From contig JADJBL010000015.1 in NCBI GenBank assembly GCA_016703765.1, forward strand, positions 1 to 64,000: a DNA stretch of 64,000 nucleotides, given 5' to 3'. How positions within the stretch are numbered: the first letter of the stretch is position 1; every line of letters starts with the position of its first letter. The position numbers were made by a program, and so were the translations under genes. The DNA comes from Saprospirales bacterium. Lineage in GTDB: Bacteria > Bacteroidota > Bacteroidia > Chitinophagales > Saprospiraceae. The notes beneath the pieces are model-generated. The model saw only the letters and a program-made list of their open reading frames with translations. It ran no database searches and was not told the DNA's origin. Of this stretch, positions 17,760-26,251 are shown in pieces.

Positions 17760-18674
17760 ATGAATTTCTTCAATGGCATTTTCCACGGCATGGCGTTTTT
17801 GGCCTTCTCCTCATCGGCAACGGCGGGGGCCCTTCCCCAAAAACGGGCGCTGATCATCGCGATCGGCAATTACGGTCTTTTTACAGGCTGGGATTCCATT
17901 CATTCTGAAAACGATCTTCCGCTCGTCCAGGAGGCTGCCCGTAAACTGGGCATTCCGGACGAGGGCATGCTGATCCTCAAAAATGAAGAGGCGACCTTCC
18001 AACGCATTCTGGACGAGCTCCGCCTCCTGAAGGAGAGCTCCGCGCCCGGCGATTTTATCTATTTCCACTTTTCCGGCCATGGCCAGCAAAAGCAGGACCT
18101 GGACGGCGACGAGGCCGACGGCTACGACGAGGCCCTGGCGCCTTATGACTCGCCCATGCGGTTTTCCCTCTCTTACCAGGGTGAGCGTTTGGTGACCGAC
18201 GATCATTTGCGGGAATGGATACAGGCCATTCGCCCGGTCCTCGGTCCCGAGGGAGGGCTGTTCATCACCCTCGACGCCTGCCATTCCGGCACCGCGACCC
18301 GTGGAATGGGTTTCCGGCGCGGCACCCCCTTGCGCATGGCCAAGGAAGGCTACTGGAGGGAGCGTGCCGCCACGGCGTCGATGTACGCCGAGCAAGGCTG
18401 GGAATCGGCCGGAGAAAGGCCGGCAGATTGGGCGCCCTGCGTGGTTTTTTCCGCCAGCAAGGGAAACCAGCTGAACTGGGAATACACCCCTCCGGGCAGC
18501 GACCAGACCTTTGGTCCGCTGAGCTATGCCCTGAATTTGGGCTTGCGCAATACCAACACCCCGGGTAGTTTCAGGGACCTGTTCAGTCAGGTCAGTCAAC
18601 AGATGCAATCCATCGCACCCTACCAGCAACCCCAGGTCGAAGGAGACCTGGACGCTCCCCTCGCCCTAAACTAA
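17760..18674 (+). CDS. Secreted caspase family (peptidase C14) protein
   Basis: 304-residue predicted exported metacaspase-like protease. The N-terminus GMAFLAFSSSATAGALPQ looks like a signal peptide. The caspase p20-like core follows: KRALIIAIGNYGLF, then DFIYFHFSGHGQQ with catalytic His107 and LFITLDACHSGTATRG with catalytic Cys174. An acidic segment (DLDGDEADGYDEAL) after the His matches the calcium-dependent metacaspase pattern. The C-terminal part ends in a SQQMQSIAPYQQPQVEGDL region typical of the family. Neighbours downstream are two secreted proteins of unknown function, possibly partners. Cell target unknown. Confidence 0.82.
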   Translation: MNFFNGIFHGMAFLAFSSSATAGALPQKRALIIAIGNYGLFTGWDSIHSENDLPLVQEAARKLGIPDEGMLILKNEEATFQRILDELRLLKESSAPGDFIYFHFSGHGQQKQDLDGDEADGYDEALAPYDSPMRFSLSYQGERLVTDDHLREWIQAIRPVLGPEGGLFITLDACHSGTATRGMGFRRGTPLRMAKEGYWRERAATASMYAEQGWESAGERPADWAPCVVFSASKGNQLNWEYTPPGSDQTFGPLSYALNLGLRNTNTPGSFRDLFSQVSQQMQSIAPYQQPQVEGDLDAPLALN

Positions 18675-18729
18675 TCCCCTCAATCCCTTAACAATCCCCT
18701 ATAAATCCCCTCAAAAAAAAACCCTAATC

Positions 18730-20247
18730 ATGAAACGGAATCCCATTTCAACAGTGCTTTTACTTCTACTCGCCACCCCCTGTCTAAACGCCCAGGACCT
18801 ACACATTTACTACGATGTTTTTCGCGATTCCGTGTGGTATGTTTCCAACGGAAAAGCCCTCGACCGGCCGCTGGTGCGCCAGGGAAACCAGGTCCACCTC
18901 CATTTGGTGGAATACAACCGGTACGCCCTGGAAACCGGTATCCAAACGACCCAGGAGGACATATCGCCGGGGCTGGTTTCCGCCAGTCCGTTCCTGGCAG
19001 ATCCGATGGGCGGATTGGGGGCCGCCGGCTTTTCCGGACACGGGGGAACGGGAAGCGCAGGCATGGTCAGTTCTTTCGACGAATTCCCGGCCATGCCCTC
19101 CGTACCCAAATTGGGGAGCGCCCGCGGGCCCTTGTCCGAAGCGGTGGCCAGGCTGGAAAGTCTGCAGGGGCTCGACCGGATGATCCGCGGCGGCTCGCAG
19201 CAGATCGAGGAGATCGAGGCCGAATTCGTGCAGATGGAGGCCATCGGCGAATCGCTCGAAGCCATGCTGTGGAATCCCTTCCTGCCGCCTTCCCTGGTTC
19301 AGGAGGAAGCCGGCCGATACAAGGGTATTATCGACCAGAAGCCCTCCAATCCCCTGGATTTCAGGCAACGCGCCGGCGATCATCGCAAAGCCCTGCGCTC
19401 GATGAGAACCATGCGCGACTCCCTGGTCACCCTGCTGGAAACCATCAAAGAGCGGCAGGGAGAATGGGAAGGTTCGGACCAGGAGCCTGTGCTGGCCCTG
19501 GTTGGGGCGATGGAGGAGGCCGTCGGCGTGTCGGGGCAGTACCTGGCTGTGTTGGACGAATCCATCGAAGTGGCCGAAGCCTTCGACGAGCGGCTACAGG
19601 AGAAAGATCCCTCCGAATGGGAGCAGCTCCGCATGCGGCTAAAGGAGATCGGGATGACCTCGTTCAGCCTGCACAGCCAGCACCTGGCGGAGCGCGACCA
19701 GCTCACTTACGAGGTGGAGGTGGCCTTGCAGGAGGGCGCCGCCGAGCGCCTGGGCATCGAGGGGGAGCGTGCATTTCGGAAAAGAGCCATCCAAGTGCTT
19801 TCCTATGGCGGCTTCAAGGTCAATGCCAGCGTGGGGGCTTCTTTCGGTACCTTTCTCAAGCCGACGGAGCGCTATTTCGTGCGCGACGGCGAGATCGGGA
19901 GTACGGCCGCAGACCCCTTCCTGCCCGCCCTGACCAGCTTTTTGCACTTTTACACGGTGGGAAAGAAGAACCTGTCCTGGGGCGGGAGCTTCGGCATGGG
20001 CCTGCCTCTGTGGGACAGCGGCGAGGGACAGTCGGCTGCATTTTTCCTGGGCCCCTCCCTCTTCATCGGCAAGCGGGAGCGGCTCGTCATGAGTGCAGGA
20101 GTAATGAGCGCCCGCACGCAGCGCCTCGACAAAGGCTATGCGGCCGGCGATCCCTTCGACGGGGATGCGGCGGACCTGCCTGTGTTTTCGGCATACGGGG
20201 TGGGTGTGTTTTTGGGCTTGTCGTTCAACATGTTTGGCGGAGAGTGA
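18730..20247 (+). CDS. Secreted protein with coiled-coil middle, function unknown
   Basis: 505 residues with a clear signal peptide, MKRNPISTVLLLLLATPCLNAQ. A Gly-rich stretch near residues 90-110 (MGGLGAAGFSGHGGTG) precedes a long helical, charged middle section (about 130-360), likely coiled coil. The last 130 residues (FKVNASVGASFGTFL, LSWGGSFGMGLPLWDS, YGVGVFLGLSFNMFGGE) alternate small and aromatic residues as outer-membrane beta strands do and end in a non-polar strand. I cannot assign a family. It follows the caspase-like gene by 55 bases; the gap contains the word AATCCCCT repeated four times, which may belong to the intergenic word-repeat class. Confidence 0.6.
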   Translation: MKRNPISTVLLLLLATPCLNAQDLHIYYDVFRDSVWYVSNGKALDRPLVRQGNQVHLHLVEYNRYALETGIQTTQEDISPGLVSASPFLADPMGGLGAAGFSGHGGTGSAGMVSSFDEFPAMPSVPKLGSARGPLSEAVARLESLQGLDRMIRGGSQQIEEIEAEFVQMEAIGESLEAMLWNPFLPPSLVQEEAGRYKGIIDQKPSNPLDFRQRAGDHRKALRSMRTMRDSLVTLLETIKERQGEWEGSDQEPVLALVGAMEEAVGVSGQYLAVLDESIEVAEAFDERLQEKDPSEWEQLRMRLKEIGMTSFSLHSQHLAERDQLTYEVEVALQEGAAERLGIEGERAFRKRAIQVLSYGGFKVNASVGASFGTFLKPTERYFVRDGEIGSTAADPFLPALTSFLHFYTVGKKNLSWGGSFGMGLPLWDSGEGQSAAFFLGPSLFIGKRERLVMSAGVMSARTQRLDKGYAAGDPFDGDAADLPVFSAYGVGVFLGLSFNMFGGE

Positions 20248-20352
20248 TTTTAACGGCGTCTTAGCTTCCAATTAACCTTCCGGTAAGAAATTTGCTGTCG
20301 GAAAAGGCTTTATTTCGCAGGAGTTCTCCCTTTTCACCAAAATTCAAGCCTT

Positions 20353-20700
20353 ATGAAAAAGCTGGTTCTAAGCGCCATTTTTCTGGCGGCCGCTACCTTC
20401 TCCTATGCTCAGGTCATGGTCAACGGCGTGGACATCAACAAGCTGGACATCCAGTATATCGAGATCTATGCCGCCAGCGGGCTCGGCGGCTCGGTGCGGA
20501 TCAATTACGGGCAGGCTACGACCAACATCATGACCTTTTTCGATCCCTTCATCGACCCCAGGGATAGCAAGCCCTTCCGCAATTCAGTCGCCGCGCTCAA
20601 CTATTTGTATCAAAACGGATGGGAGCTGATGGCGCCCAGCATCCGGAGCGGAGACGAGGAGCAGCCCTCCTATATGTTACATCGTAGGGAAGGGTTTTAA
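20353..20700 (+). CDS. Small secreted protein, function unknown
   Basis: 115 residues. Signal peptide MKKLVLSAIFLAAATFSYAQ with predicted cleavage after Ala-Gln spacing typical of the phylum. The mature part of about 95 residues (VDINKLDIQYIEIYAASGLG, SVRINYGQATT, FRNSVAALNYLYQNGWELM) looks like a small alpha/beta domain; the NGWELM segment resembles those found in DUF4177-type proteins, but this is only a resemblance. TTTG (20291) and TATTTCG (20311) upstream may be a promoter. Its stop overlaps the convergent minus-strand gene by four bases. Confidence 0.6.
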   Translation: MKKLVLSAIFLAAATFSYAQVMVNGVDINKLDIQYIEIYAASGLGGSVRINYGQATTNIMTFFDPFIDPRDSKPFRNSVAALNYLYQNGWELMAPSIRSGDEEQPSYMLHRREGF

Positions 20701-22492
20701 AACGAAAATTTAATGCTGTTCAACAGCCTAAGCTGATTCCTCGCCCTGACCAGATTTTGCTCCGGGTATTCCACGGGGTAATAATGATCTCCCGACAGAT
20801 AGTCTGCGAGGAAGCGGAGAGCCTGTAACCAGATGACACATTGTGCGCCAAGGCGAAGATTGATCCGCTCTGAGGGCCTGAGCCAGGGTTCGGTTTGGGC
20901 GAGGAAGCCCTCCAGCAAGGCGTCCATATAAGGCCGATGAACTTTAACTTTCATGACATCGGGCTCATCCTCCGCGCAGGGATTGGTGTAGGCCCTGACC
21001 ATATCCCCGAAATCGAAGATGATCCAGCCGGGCTGGACGGTATCCCAGTCGATGATGGCACGGACTTCGCCCGTTTTCTCATCGAATAAAATATTAGAAA
21101 GCTTTGGGTCACCGTGGAGGATGCGCAGAGGGAGCGGATTGAAAGTTTTCAGGTATTCGTAGTGCCAGGTGAGATCTCTGCCTTCAGAACTCAGTTGGAG
21201 TATTTCGAGCCAAGCTTTTCTGCTTCGGTCCTCCGGGGCATTTTGCCTGACTACCATAAATTGTTTCCATCGATAGGTCAGGTCGAAAAAATGAGGGATG
21301 GCCGGTTGGATGCTCAAGGGGTCCATATCTTTCAGGAAAGAATGCCACTCCCCTATTGCTGCTGCGGCCGCGCGGACTTCGGAGGCATCGGTGGCTTTTG
21401 TCCGGGTGACTGTTCCGGCGATAAACGGGAAGGCCCTCCAGGCGCCATCCAGCGCCGGCACGAGGGTTTTCCCTTCGGGGGTAGCCAGGGGACCAAAATC
21501 TCTTTCGGGTAAGAATGGGCTTTCAAATGGGCCGCAATCAGCTCATTGTTTTTGTTCAGTAACTCCGGATCGGGAAAAATAGTCGGGTTGATCCCTTGAA
21601 AGACGGTTTGAAAAGTCTCCCGGTCCGATGACCATTCCACAAGGGAGGTTTGATTGATATAGCCACCCGTCAGGACCCTGGTTTTGGTGATTTTTCCGGA
21701 GGGGAAAAAAGCGGGAAAAACCTCCTCCTCGTACAATCTCCTCATTCGATCCCTCACCAGCTCCAAATCCGATAGATGGGTAATCCCGATCCATCGGGTA
21801 CGGGCTGGCAGCACTTTCACCCTTACCGATCGCTCCGCCATGGCCTGGCGAATCATCGTGGGCAATAACAATTCTTTTTCGTTTACCTCCCCGAGAAGCG
21901 GCGGGATTTTTTCCTCCAAAAAATCCATAAAACTTCTGTCCAGGGCCCAGCTATTCATGGAAACCAGGGCGTGTAGGGAAGCTTCGGAATTGTTTTTCTC
22001 CAGGCCCTTATATTCTTCTATATCGACCAAAAAACCCTCGGGGTCGGTTTGGAGGACGGCGCGTGAAACGGGTCCGCTGTCGGCCAGGGTTTCACCTAAT
22101 GGGAACCCAATAACAGCATATTCCGAAGGGCTGCATACTTCCCGGAGGAACCCTGCCAATTGAAAATAGCTGGCGCGTCCGTAAAAATCGTCGGCATTGA
22201 TCACCGCGAAGGGCCCTTTTATCAGATCTCGCGCGGCCCAGAGGGCATGGGCGGTACCAAGGAGAGGCATTTGATAAGCCAACTGTACCGGAAGCGGGAA
22301 TTCCCTTTCGCTCCACACGATCATTTCGTGGCGGACCACCAGAATGGCCTCCGTAAAACCCGCCAGCCGGGCGTCGTAGAGGGCGTAGTCGAGCAGCCAT
22401 TCGCCGTGGGGACCGACCTCCGCCATTTGCTTATCGCCCCCGAAGCGGCGGCCCATGCCTGCCGCCAGTACGACTAACTGAAGCCCCGCCAT
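20697..22492 (-). CDS. Bifunctional NTP transferase/APH-like phosphotransferase (frameshifted)
   Basis: Restored length 598 residues. From ATG 22492 the N-terminal half is a sugar-1-phosphate nucleotidyltransferase: LVVLAAGMGRRFGGDKQM is the nucleotide-binding loop, and FAVINADDFYGR the metal-binding Asp region. The C-terminal half is an APH-like kinase with RILHGDPKLSNILFD and AIIDWDTVQPG. The two halves are in different frames; one C missing from the C5 run near 21475-21480 (minus-strand CTACCCCCGAAGGG) would join them as LPxEGKTLVPALDG. Proteins of this layout resemble NahK/GlmU-like salvage enzymes that phosphorylate then activate a sugar. The start overlaps the stop of the upstream GH109-like gene by one base, so they form an operon, perhaps for amino-sugar salvage (inference). 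Confidence 0.8.
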
Positions 22493-23880
22493 TAATACTG
22501 ATCGTTTAATCCGAAGGAAGCCTTGCGTTCCGTCCATCTCCCGCGCGTGAAATCGGGCATGGCCATCGGCTGGCTACCCGTGGCGATAGAGTATTCCGAA
22601 AGCGGGGTAATGGAAAGCCAGGTGGCCGCGTCGTAGACGTCGATGGGCGGCGCCTCGTTTCGTTTTGCCCCCTCGACGAAGGCCTGAAACAGGAAGAAAT
22701 CCATTCCGCCGTGCCCCGCGCCTTCGGCCAGTTGTTCGTATCGCTTCCAGAGCGGGTGGTCGTATTTGTCGAGCCAGGGCTTGGCCTCCTCCCAGCGATG
22801 CGGGCTGCTCTGCCCTTCCACATAGATCGATTTGTTGACATCCATCCAGAGTCCTTTGACGCCCTGGACGCGGAAGCCGAGAGAATAGGGCCTGGGCAGG
22901 CTGGTATCGTGAAATAGGGTGATACTTTCCCCATTGCTGGTTTTGATCATGGTGGTCACCACGTCGCCCAGTTTGAAATCGACCTTGGCGTTGGGATGTT
23001 CCTTGCCGCCGTTTTCGTGGTGGAGAACATACTCGTGCAATCCCCGCGACTTGGTGGACATAGCGGTGAGGTATAGCAGGCGGTTGCCCCGGTTGATATT
23101 GGCCATCATGGCAACGGGCCCCAGGCCGTGGGTGGGATACAGGTCGCCGTTGCGGTGGATCGAGCTGAAGGTGCGCCAGCGGGCCTCGCTGAAACCCTTT
23201 TCCCCGAACTCCACGCCTCCGCCGTAGGGTTGTTTGCCGTCGTTGAATTTCACTTCCCGAAGATCGTGCTGGTAGCCTCCTTCCAGGTGGATAAGCTCGC
23301 CGAACAAACCTTCGCGCACCATGCGCAGCACGGCCATGACGTCGCGGCGGTAGCAGACATTTTCGAGGAAGAACAGGTGGGTACCCGTCTCTTCGTGGGT
23401 ATTGACCAATTGCCAGCATTCGTCGAGGGAGAAGCCGCCGCAGACCTCCACGCCAGTGTATTTGCCAGCTTTCATGGCCGCGCAGGCCATCTCCGTATGC
23501 CAGCGCCAGGGCGTGGAAATCACCACGGCGTCGATGTCGGGATTGAGCAAAAGTTCTTTAAAAGCATCTTCTTCCAGCCCATATACTTTGGGCTTTGGTT
23601 TGCCTTTTTTGGCGATCATGCCGAGGGTAGCGTCGATCATTCCCTGGTCGATATCGCAGATGGCGCTCACCTCACAATCGCTGCGGTCGAGGGCCAGTTC
23701 GACGTGGTTTTGTCCGCGCAGCCCCACGCCGATAAAGCCCAGGCGAATGCGGTCGTCGAGCGCTTGTTTGAGGATGGAAGGCGCCTCCCCTGCCAGGGAT
23801 TGTGCGGGGGATAGCGCGAGTCCCACGGCGCCCAGCGCGGAGGTCTGGATAAATTGGCGGCGGTTTAGTTTTTTTGGCAT
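22492..23880 (-). CDS. Tat-exported Gfo/Idh/MocA family protein, GH109-like
   Basis: 462 residues from ATG 23880, chosen because it places a twin-arginine signal, NRRQFIQTSALGAVGLAL, at the N-terminus. The Rossmann domain starts IRLGFIGVGLRGQNHVELAL; VVISTPWRWHTEMACAAMKAG and VEVCGGFSLDECW follow. YPTHGLGPVAMMANINRGNR and GAGHGGMDFFLFQAF strongly resemble the NAD-dependent alpha-N-acetylgalactosaminidases of family GH109, which cleave O-linked or blood-group sugars by an oxidation-elimination mechanism. The twin-Arg signal implies folding with NAD before export. Coupled with the following nucleotidyltransferase/kinase it suggests hexosamine use. A plain oxidoreductase is the alternative. Confidence 0.82.
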   Translation of the reverse strand: MPKKLNRRQFIQTSALGAVGLALSPAQSLAGEAPSILKQALDDRIRLGFIGVGLRGQNHVELALDRSDCEVSAICDIDQGMIDATLGMIAKKGKPKPKVYGLEEDAFKELLLNPDIDAVVISTPWRWHTEMACAAMKAGKYTGVEVCGGFSLDECWQLVNTHEETGTHLFFLENVCYRRDVMAVLRMVREGLFGELIHLEGGYQHDLREVKFNDGKQPYGGGVEFGEKGFSEARWRTFSSIHRNGDLYPTHGLGPVAMMANINRGNRLLYLTAMSTKSRGLHEYVLHHENGGKEHPNAKVDFKLGDVVTTMIKTSNGESITLFHDTSLPRPYSLGFRVQGVKGLWMDVNKSIYVEGQSSPHRWEEAKPWLDKYDHPLWKRYEQLAEGAGHGGMDFFLFQAFVEGAKRNEAPPIDVYDAATWLSITPLSEYSIATGSQPMAMPDFTRGRWTERKASFGLNDQY

Positions 23881-23907
23881 GGAGGGATGGGTTGGGATAG
23901 TGGAGGC

Positions 23908-24130
23908 GTGACCGGGTGACTGAGTCACCCGGTGAGGCCAATTATGCCATAAAAATGCGAAAAGGCTTGGAATTATTGGTTGTTCCGGCAAAAAAGTTGT
24001 TTGGTCGAGTGACCGGGTGACTCAGTCGCCCGGTGAGGCCAATTATGCCAAAAAATGCGAAAAGGCTTGGAATTATTGGTTGTTCCGGCAAAATAGTTGC
24101 TTGGTCGAGTGACCGGACTCACCCGGTCAC
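23908..24130. repeat. Tandem 100-base repeat with palindromic heads
   Basis: Units start with GTGACCGG at 23908, 24009 and 24109 (periods 101 and 100); the third is truncated. Units 1 and 2 differ at only a few bases. The head of unit 1 contains the palindrome ACCGGGTGACTGAGTCACCCGGT pattern (two half sites around 23911-23933), the head of unit 3 a related inverted repeat. The gap 23881-24191 holds no gene. Confidence 0.85.
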
Positions 24131-24140
24131 TGAATAAAAT

Positions 24141-24187
24141 CAAAAAACAAAGCCCCGGCCGATCCTTCGATCAACCGGGGCTTTTGT
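24141..24187 (-). terminator. Terminator of the tmRNA gene
   Basis: On the minus strand AAAAGCCCCGG (24185-24175) pairs with CCGGGGCTTT (24158-24149), and a run of T follows (24146-24141). It begins a few bases after the mature tmRNA 3' end. Confidence 0.8.
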
Positions 24188-24191
24188 TTTG

Positions 24192-24583
24192 TGGAGACGG
24201 CGAGAGTCGAACTCGCGTCCAGACAAAGCGACGAACAGCCCTCTACATGCTTAGTAACCCGTTTGTTGTCTCGGCGAAAGGGTAGCTGGGGTTACGCAGC
24301 CGTGTCTTCCTCCCAGCCCGGAGTCTCGGAAACCGAACCGGGCCAATCCGGTTTCCCAGCCTGAATTTAGATGATGTACGAATGCGGGGCTCGTCAGGCT
24401 AGAGCGAGGGCGCACGTAGCGCCGGCATCACGTACAGCTGGTAAATAATACCTGGTACTACTTACGCAGCAAGAGCGTAGCTATTGCCACTTGTTGTCGA
24501 TTGCCATTTATTACGGAGTGAACAATCGTGCTCCGGCATGCAAACTATCCGACATACTTTCCTGTCGATACCAATACGTCCCC
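24192..24583 (-). ncRNA. ssrA: tmRNA (transfer-messenger RNA)
   Basis: About 392 nt. The 5' end GGGGACGTATTGGTATCGAC matches the conserved tmRNA start, and the 3' end contains the T-arm GGACGCGAGTTCGACTCTCG and the acceptor strand CGTCTCC, which pairs with GGGGACG. CCA is not encoded (the genome reads CACAAA), so it must be added after processing. The tag frame on the minus strand, 24488-24462, reads Gly-Asn-Ser-Tyr-Ala-Leu-Ala-Ala then TAA, so stalled proteins receive A-GNSYALAA. The YALAA ending is the usual protease recognition tail. Together with SmpB it frees stalled ribosomes. Confidence 0.95.
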
Positions 24584-24621
24584 ATTGTCCGCCGCCATAA
24601 AGGCTTTGGCGCTTGTGGCTG

Positions 24622-24629
24622 CAAATGTA
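24622..24629 (-). promoter_or_regulatory. Probable -7 box of the tmRNA promoter
   Basis: TACATTTG on the minus strand matches the Bacteroidota -7 consensus TAnnTTTG. It predicts a transcript start about 30 bases before the mature 5' end, leaving a leader for RNase P to remove. Confidence 0.55.
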
Positions 24630-24730
24630 CAAACGCGAAGCCGGATAAAAAAGTTCTCTTGTCTCTGTTCCCCTATTTTCAGGGCATTTTGTAGTATCTT
24701 TGGGCGCCCTGAACAAAATCACTCGTCCTT

Positions 24731-25932
24731 ATGAAAATCGGCATCATCAAAGAAGGCAAGATCCCGCCTGATTCCCGGGTGCCGCTGGTTCCCGACCAAT
24801 GCGCTTCGATCCTCCAACAATTTCCCATTCAGCTGGCCGTACAAAGCTCCCCTGTCCGCTCCTTCAAGGATGAGGAGTTTGAACGCGAAGGACTTCCCAT
24901 GGCCGAGGACATGCACGACTGCGATGTGTTGCTGGGGGTCAAAGAGGTGCCCGTCAACCTCCTCATTCCGGATAAGACTTATTTCTTTTTTTCCCATACC
25001 ATCAAAAAGCAGCCCCATAACCGGCGCTTGCTGCAGGCCGTCCTTGAAAAACAGGTCCGGCTGATCGATTACGAACTGCTCACCGATGAGCGCGGCGGCC
25101 AGCTCATCGCCTTCGGAAGGTTTGCCGGCATGGTAGGCGCCCACAATGCGCTTTATACCTCTGGGGAGCGAACGGGCTACTTTTCGCTCAAAAGGATGCA
25201 CGATTGCCACGACTACGAAGAGGCGAAAAGCATCTACCAGACCTTAAATTTCCACCCATCCGGATCGTGGTCACGGGCGGCGGACGGGTGGGCACGGGCG
25301 TCTGCCAGGTGCTGCTGGATATGGGCATCCTTAGAGTCAGCCCCGCCGATTTTCTGTTCGGGAAATTCGATTTCCCGGTCTTCACCCAGCTCAATCCCGA
25401 ACAATATGCCGCCCGGAAAGACGGCCACCTCTTCGTGCCGCAAAATTTCTACGACCACCCCGACGAGTTCAACAGCGCCTTCTCGCCCTACGCCCAGGTG
25501 GCGGATATTTTTATAAACGGCATTTTCTTCGACCGCCGGGCTCCCGGATTCTTTACGGTAGAAGAAATGAAGAGGCCCGAATTCAGGATCCGGGTCATCG
25601 CCGATGTGACCTGCGATATCGCGCCCAATGCCTCCGTGCCATCCACCCTGAGGGCTTCCACCATCGACAACCCGGTTTACGGCTACGACCCGGTCTCTCA
25701 TTCGGAAACCCAACCCTATCAGGACGGCATCATCGACGTGATGGCCATCGACAACCTGCCCAACGAAATGCCCCGGGACGCATCCCGCGCCTTCGGTCAA
25801 ATGTTTATCGACCACATCCTCCCCGAATTGTTCAAACCCGAAAGCCCCATCCTCGAACGGGCTACCATCGCCGAAAAGGGGCACCTGACGCCCCACTTTA
25901 TGTATTTGCTGGATTATGTGACTGGTGACTAG
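24731..25932 (+). CDS. Saccharopine/alanine dehydrogenase-like NAD(P)-dependent dehydrogenase (frameshifted)
   Basis: Restored length 400 residues. The N-terminal half, MKIGIIKEGKIPPDSRVPLV, is the AlaDh/PNT N-terminal domain with the substrate-binding Arg/Lys positions; FGRFAGMVGAHNAL follows. After a frame change near 25245 the second half starts IRIVVTGGGRVGTGVCQVLL, the Rossmann nucleotide site, and continues VIADVTCDIAPNASVPST, a lysine-forming saccharopine dehydrogenase feature. One base lost in AAATTT (LKFPPI) joins the two. Family enzymes oxidise saccharopine to lysine or act on alanine; the actual substrate is not fixed by the sequence. TATCTTTG at 24695-24702 could be its -7 box. 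The final VTGD and stop are encoded by the adjacent CTGGTGA repeat. Confidence 0.8.
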
Positions 25933-26109
25933 TGACTGGTGACTGGTGACTGGTGACTAGTGACTACTGACTACTGACCAGTCACCAGTCACTAATCACC
26001 AGTCACTAAGCCAGAGGTACCTTTCACAAAAAATCTCCCCTGCGGCGAACATTTTATAATATAACATGTCTTTAATTACCAGTCACCAGTCACCAGTCAC
26101 CAATCACTC
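25919..26109. repeat. Heptamer word repeat, CTGGTGA / CCAGTCA arms
   Basis: Eight tandem 7-base units (CTGGTGA, CTAGTGA, CTACTGA) at 25920-25977 are followed by complementary CCAGTCA units (25977-26009), and a second set of CCAGTCA units occurs at 26078-26107. The first words lie inside the preceding gene and provide its TAG stop. The non-repetitive part 26011-26077 holds no gene. Confidence 0.9.
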
Positions 26110-26174
26110 AAAAAGCATATCTTTTCCCGTAGCAATCGTGGCTGCCCCTTACCCGTTTCGGGGCGCCACCTTTT

Positions 26175-26251
26175 TTAGTTTTTAGTTATGAGTTTTTAAT
26201 TTTTAGTTATTGAAAATGCGATCTAACTAAAAACTAAGCACTAAAAACTAC
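26175..26251. repeat. TTTTTAG-word inverted repeat, copy 1
   Basis: TTTTTAGTTTTTAGTTA-type words on the left and TAACTAAAAACTAAGCACTA on the right flank a short loop (about 26211-26223). It covers the 3' end of the purC gene, between convergent genes. Near-identical words recur at 28395, 35186 and 58357. Confidence 0.8.

Noticed and set aside
17760..18674. Phage-defence role for the caspase-like gene
   Set aside because: It has an export signal and no adjacent sensor, STAND ATPase, gasdermin or nuclease gene, so it does not look like a known abortive-infection system.
23908..24130. CRISPR or IS remnant for the 100-base tandem repeat
   Set aside because: Whole units are repeated including what would be the spacer, there is no transposase frame, and no target duplication is visible.
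25919..26109. CRISPR-like array
   Set aside because: Units are only 7 bases, contiguous, with no spacers, and the two halves are reverse complements. No cas gene is in the window.
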